A stretch of DNA of 19,717 nt, taken from contig CAYTLQ010000247.1 in NCBI GenBank assembly GCA_964438715.1, positions 1-19,717 on the forward strand. Direction: 5' to 3'. This DNA comes from CAYTLQ01 sp964438715 (GTDB lineage Bacteria > Bacteroidota > Ignavibacteria > Ignavibacteriales > Ignavibacteriaceae). This document shows, piece after piece, positions 16,948-19,717 of the stretch (the first letter of the stretch is position 1; each line of letters opens with the position of its first letter). A program made the position numbers and the translations under genes. The notes beneath the pieces were generated by a model. It searched no databases and was not told the DNA's origin. It saw nothing but the letters and a program-made list of their open reading frames with translations.

Positions 16948-17023
16948 TCCAAAAATAGTTTTTTTTATCCAAAAGTCAAATAAATTCTCTTTCTTTTTGA
17001 AAATATTAATATTGGATAAAAAA
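16948..17023. repeat. TTGGA-type repeat cluster with 12-bp inverted repeat around the mraZ promoter
   Basis: TTTTTTATCCAA (16961-16972) and TTGGATAAAAAA (17012-17023) form a perfect 12-bp inverted repeat 39 bases apart; the left arm lies inside the promoter spacer. On the minus strand TTTTGGA occurs at 16974-16968 and again at 16954-16948, exactly 20 bases apart. A further inverted copy lies at 16919-16925 in the leader. A 12-bp palindrome AATATTAATATT (17002-17013) adjoins the right arm. The placement suggests an operator, perhaps for MraZ autoregulation, but the motif is not the TGGG(N) box known from E. coli. Confidence 0.4.
16950..16980 (-). promoter_or_regulatory. Bacteroidota-type promoter of mraZ and the dcw operon
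   Basis: On the minus strand TTTG (16980-16977) and TATTTTTG (16957-16950) are separated by exactly 19 bases. This matches the Bacteroidota housekeeping consensus, a -33 TTTG and a -7 TAnnTTTG with a spacer near 19. Transcription should start around 16943, leaving a leader of about 35 nt before the mraZ ATG. The match is seen directly; activity is inferred. Confidence 0.7.
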
Positions 17024-17114
17024 CAATGCGGATTTATCTCATTTTCAGACAATTGGTAGTATCATTTTGGGCAAAGGTTCCCCCAATACCCGTTTTGGCT
17101 TTTCTGGAAAGTGT

Positions 17115-18341
17115 TTAGATTTTTTGTAATACCGCTATGTAGAAACCATCAGTATCATTTTTAGCAGGGGTAAAAAATTTTTCTTCTATAAGTCTGAAAT
17201 TCAGATTTTTTGTCAAAAATAATTCGATTTGCTTTTGGTTTTCTTCAGGATAAATACTGCAGGTTGAATAAACAAATTTACCTCCATCAGTAAGGATAGC
17301 TGTATATTTTTGCAGTATTTCTCTTTGAGTGATAATGAGGTTTTCGATAGAATCGGGGGACAATTTCCACCTGGCATCCGGATTACGCCGAAAAACACCC
17401 GTACCTGAACAAGGCACATCAAGCAGAAGCCTATCCACACTCCCTTCTAGTCTTTTTATTACTTTCGCTGAATCTATTACTCTCGTTTCTATTATATCAA
17501 TTCCGTTCCGTCTGCTTCTTACTTTCAACTTCTCTAATTTTCTTGCATCGGTATCAAGAGCCAGTATCCTGCCCTTATTCTGCATAAGTACAGCAAGGTG
17601 CAACGATTTTCCGCCTCCACCAGCACATGCATCCACCACACGCATTCCGGGCTTAACATCAAGAGCAGGAGCAACTTCCTGTGAGGCTATATCCTGAATT
17701 TCGAAGTAGCCATTCTTAAATGCAGTAGTAAGGTATAAATTTTTGTTGTTTGCCAATTTAAAGGTATCAGGCCGATTCTTCACAGAAGTGATCTCAACCC
17801 CCTCTGCTCTTAAAATTTCATATAATTTATCAGGTGTAACTTTAATTGTATTTGCTCTTAGGTACACGGGGGATTTTTTATTCATTGCTTTTATTTCTTC
17901 TTCCCATTGCTTCCCTAATGATTCATACATCATTGCATCGAGCCAATCAGGCACCGATTCAGCTATAGCTCTGTACTTTAAAGCATGAGAATAATTTCGT
18001 CTTACAGCATCTAAATCAATAGGACCCAATTTTACGATTTCCTTTTCTTCCCATCCGGTAATAATAAGATACGCCTGAACTACGGCAACCCAATTGACTG
18101 CTACATTTGATTCGATCCCAACTGATGCAAATAATAATCTGCGGTATCGAATAATTTCATACGAAACTTCCGCAATAAACCTTCTGTCCTTTGCACCCCA
18201 TTTGGGGTTTGATTTTAATACCCGATCTATAACTTTGTCGGCATAATATCCATCTTCAAAAACATTTTTCAGAACAGTAATAATTCCGCTAATCAGGTTT
18301 GGATATATTCTTCCTGTTTTCTCAGCATTCGTTAAAGGCAT
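17115..18341 (-). CDS. RsmB/NOL1-NOP2-sun family RNA (cytosine-C5)-methyltransferase
   Basis: SAM-dependent RNA m5C methyltransferase of the RsmB/Sun family. The 408 residues comprise an N-terminal NusB-like helical RNA-binding region (about 10-130) and a Rossmann methyltransferase domain. Motif I reads VDACAGGGGKSLHLA (236-250), varying from the common CAAPGGK form. LALDTD (260-265) should contact SAM. The two catalytic cysteines are present: DVPCSGTG (308-315, Cys311) and YSTCSIYPEEN (358-368, Cys361). E. coli RsmB methylates C967 of 16S rRNA; the same target here is likely but unproven, so no symbol is given. It lies 207 bases upstream of mraZ on the same strand, with no evident terminator between them. 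Confidence 0.88.
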   Translation of the reverse strand: MPLTNAEKTGRIYPNLISGIITVLKNVFEDGYYADKVIDRVLKSNPKWGAKDRRFIAEVSYEIIRYRRLLFASVGIESNVAVNWVAVVQAYLIITGWEEKEIVKLGPIDLDAVRRNYSHALKYRAIAESVPDWLDAMMYESLGKQWEEEIKAMNKKSPVYLRANTIKVTPDKLYEILRAEGVEITSVKNRPDTFKLANNKNLYLTTAFKNGYFEIQDIASQEVAPALDVKPGMRVVDACAGGGGKSLHLAVLMQNKGRILALDTDARKLEKLKVRSRRNGIDIIETRVIDSAKVIKRLEGSVDRLLLDVPCSGTGVFRRNPDARWKLSPDSIENLIITQREILQKYTAILTDGGKFVYSTCSIYPEENQKQIELFLTKNLNFRLIEEKFFTPAKNDTDGFYIAVLQKI

Positions 18342-18513
18342 CCGTTAAAAATATCTTCATTGATAAAAAAAAGAAATTCATTGCTACAAGATAACGCAAC
18401 TCGTTGATTTTATCCTTTACTAAAACAATATCAATCAATGAGTATCAATTTTCATCGCTCAATAATAAAGATCAATGAGATTAACGAAACTTTCCTCATC
18501 CGACTTTCTAGAA

Positions 18514-18546
18514 GAAAAGAGGCTGTCAGTAACAGCCTCTTTTTTT
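18514..18546. terminator. Rho-independent terminator after the DUF6600 gene
   Basis: A stem of AAGAGGCTGT (18517-18526) and ACAGCCTCTT (18532-18541), extendable by two A-T pairs, encloses a 5-nt loop (CAGTA). A-tracts and T-tracts flank it on both sides, so it could end transcription in either direction. The only gene reading towards it is the DUF6600 gene on the minus strand, whose stop lies about 42 bases upstream. It shares the AGGCTGT/ACAGCCT core with the terminator after ftsZ. Confidence 0.85.
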
Positions 18547-18587
18547 GCACGGATGAGGTGATATGGTATTGTGGAAATCCTTAAATA

Positions 18588-19649
18588 TTAATCTTTTCTT
18601 CTTCTTTCCCGCGAATTATCATCAATATTATTTCTATCCCTTTTTATCTCGGTTCTGTTGCGTTCACTTCGGACCTCATTATGTTTGTCTCTCGATGTAA
18701 CCTCACGTTTATTTTCTACCCGTACTTCAGGAACCGGAACCCGGCGAGGAGTACTTTCTTCATAGTTCTTGCGATACCCCGGATAATTTCTTATCTCATT
18801 TTTATCTTGCTGAATTTTCGTGTTGCGTTTGTCCTTTGTATCGTTCCATTCATCATTTCGCTTAAGAGAATTATTATCCTCTTTTATCTGTCTTTCATCT
18901 TTTTTCCGGTAATTATCGTCAAAGGAATTACGGATATCTCTTTTGGAGCCATAATCTTCATTAATTCCGCGTTCTTTTTGCCCACGATCTTTGTCCTTGC
19001 TTTCAATATCATTATTGTTTCTGTTTTTCTTATCAAATTCATTTCTGTTCCTTTCCATTGCAATGTCATTCTGCATATTCCGGTCACTTATATTTACTTT
19101 CTCCCTATCCAGTCCACTGTTCCGACTTGTTTTCTTAAGATCTCGTAAATCCCTGCTAACTTCATTATTGGCATCACCTTTGGGCATAGTAATTTCTATA
19201 AGGTCATTGCCGGATGTTGAAATATTCATTCTGCGGTCATCGGTTTCGCGAAAAACGATCTCCCTCTCGCGGATATTTCCCGCACCACGATTCCGGAGAA
19301 ATTCTCTGTCAAGCCCACGATTTACCACTCTGTCATTTTCATAATAATAGTTGTTATAAGTCCGCGTTCTTTGGTAAATACGGTACTTATACCTGTCGTG
19401 AACAAAATAATAAGAAACATTTGATGAACAGAAATTTCTGTATTTCACAAAATGCCAATGGTGATATCCGAAACTAAAATGTACGGAATACGATATTCCT
19501 AAGCGAATTGAAAAGCCTGCATAAGGAGGAAGCGGAGCCCAGCCGATATAATCGTCATCGTATCTCCATTCTACCCACGAAGGGCCCCACTGATAATCAG
19601 GCACCCATATCCAGCCATAATAATCATCAAAATGCCAGCTGCCGTAGTG
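18588..19649 (-). CDS. DUF6600-type tyrosine/tryptophan-rich protein, 5'-truncated at the window edge
   Basis: The N-terminal part is rich in Trp, Tyr and Gly in the repeating pattern typical of DUF6600 proteins: HYGSWHFDDYYGWIWVPDY, then GPSWVEWRYDDDYIGWAPLPP. These are usually exported proteins of unknown function in Bacteroidota and relatives. The second half, over 200 residues, is a low-complexity tail dominated by Arg, Asp, Asn, Lys and Glu with no visible domain. The apparent GTG start at 19604 lies inside the conserved block (GWIWVPDY) and is not real. Homologous-looking sequence continues upstream, through an in-frame TAA at 19650-19652, to the window end; the true start and any signal peptide lie outside. 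The TAA is probably a sequence error. Function unknown. Confidence 0.72.
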   Translation of the reverse strand, partial: HYGSWHFDDYYGWIWVPDYQWGPSWVEWRYDDDYIGWAPLPPYAGFSIRLGISYSVHFSFGYHHWHFVKYRNFCSSNVSYYFVHDRYKYRIYQRTRTYNNYYYENDRVVNRGLDREFLRNRGAGNIREREIVFRETDDRRMNISTSGNDLIEITMPKGDANNEVSRDLRDLKKTSRNSGLDREKVNISDRNMQNDIAMERNRNEFDKKNRNNNDIESKDKDRGQKERGINEDYGSKRDIRNSFDDNYRKKDERQIKEDNNSLKRNDEWNDTKDKRNTKIQQDKNEIRNYPGYRKNYEESTPRRVPVPEVRVENKREVTSRDKHNEVRSERNRTEIKRDRNNIDDNSRERRRKD

Positions 19650-19717
19650 TTAAACAATTAAACCAAATGCTTCATAACAGTCCCAATACCAACCATGATT
19701 TGTCCTTATCGAGGCAC

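Noticed and set aside
16908..16952. TTG-initiated 15-residue N-terminal extension of MraZ
   Set aside because: The start would fall on the promoter -7 element, and the canonical MraZ N-terminus begins at the ATG at 16907.
18356..18479. Repeated ATCAATGAG (18434-18442, 18471-18479) and inverted TTCATTGAT (18356-18364) upstream of the RsmB-like gene
   Set aside because: Only two exact direct copies, 37 bases apart, in AT-rich DNA and not aligned with a clear promoter; too few for a CRISPR or iteron call.
18681..19148. Hydrophobic plus-strand frame of 155 codons opposite the DUF6600 tail
   Set aside because: The antisense of a charged Lys/Arg/Asp/Asn-rich tail naturally reads as Phe/Leu/Ile/Val-rich; it is a mirror effect, not a membrane protein.

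Overview
The window is an AT-rich bacterial segment dominated by one complete, compact division and cell wall (dcw) cluster, all on the minus strand. Gene order from right to left is mraZ, rsmH, ftsL, ftsI (PASTA-bearing PBP), murE, murF, mraY, murD, ftsW, murG, murC, ftsQ, ftsA, ftsZ. The junctions are nearly all 1-4 nt overlaps or 3-4 nt gaps. The only larger gap inside the cluster is 18 nt, before ftsZ. Upstream of mraZ, on the same strand, lies an RsmB-family RNA methyltransferase. Beyond it, at the right edge, is a 5'-truncated DUF6600-type protein with a long charged tail. Left of ftsZ are a small CPXCG-type cysteine-rich protein (plus strand) and, at the left edge, the N-terminal part of cytochrome bd oxidase subunit I (minus strand).

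Likely organism (inference): a Gram-negative member of the Bacteroidota/Chlorobiota group, most plausibly an Ignavibacteria-like lineage. The reasons are a promoter upstream of mraZ that matches the Bacteroidota consensus (TTTG, 19 nt, TAnnTTTG), murF lying between murE and mraY, a DNPR motif in MurE that points to meso-diaminopimelate peptidoglycan, a PASTA domain on FtsI, and DUF6600 and CPXCG proteins. Several genes have clear Shine-Dalgarno sequences (ftsZ, murF, ftsW, murG), which fits Chlorobi/Ignavibacteria better than classical Bacteroidetes.

How the genes work together: MurC, MurD, MurE and MurF build the UDP-MurNAc-pentapeptide. MraY and MurG turn it into lipid II. FtsW polymerises glycan and the FtsI-type PBP crosslinks it. 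FtsL and FtsQ link these synthases to the FtsA-FtsZ ring. MraZ probably regulates the cluster and RsmH modifies 16S rRNA. A rho-independent terminator just past ftsZ closes the operon. murB and ddl are not in the cluster.

The last ~70-110 bases at each edge look corrupted. In both edge genes recognisable protein sequence runs through an in-frame stop with several apparent substitutions, which fits poor sequence at contig ends better than genuine gene decay. I see no CRISPR array, tRNA, rRNA, IS element, phage or defence gene, and no stretch over 300 bases without a gene. I did not find a convincing undescribed system. The most interesting unexplained structure is a cluster of TTGGA-type repeats, including a 12-bp inverted repeat, around the mraZ promoter.
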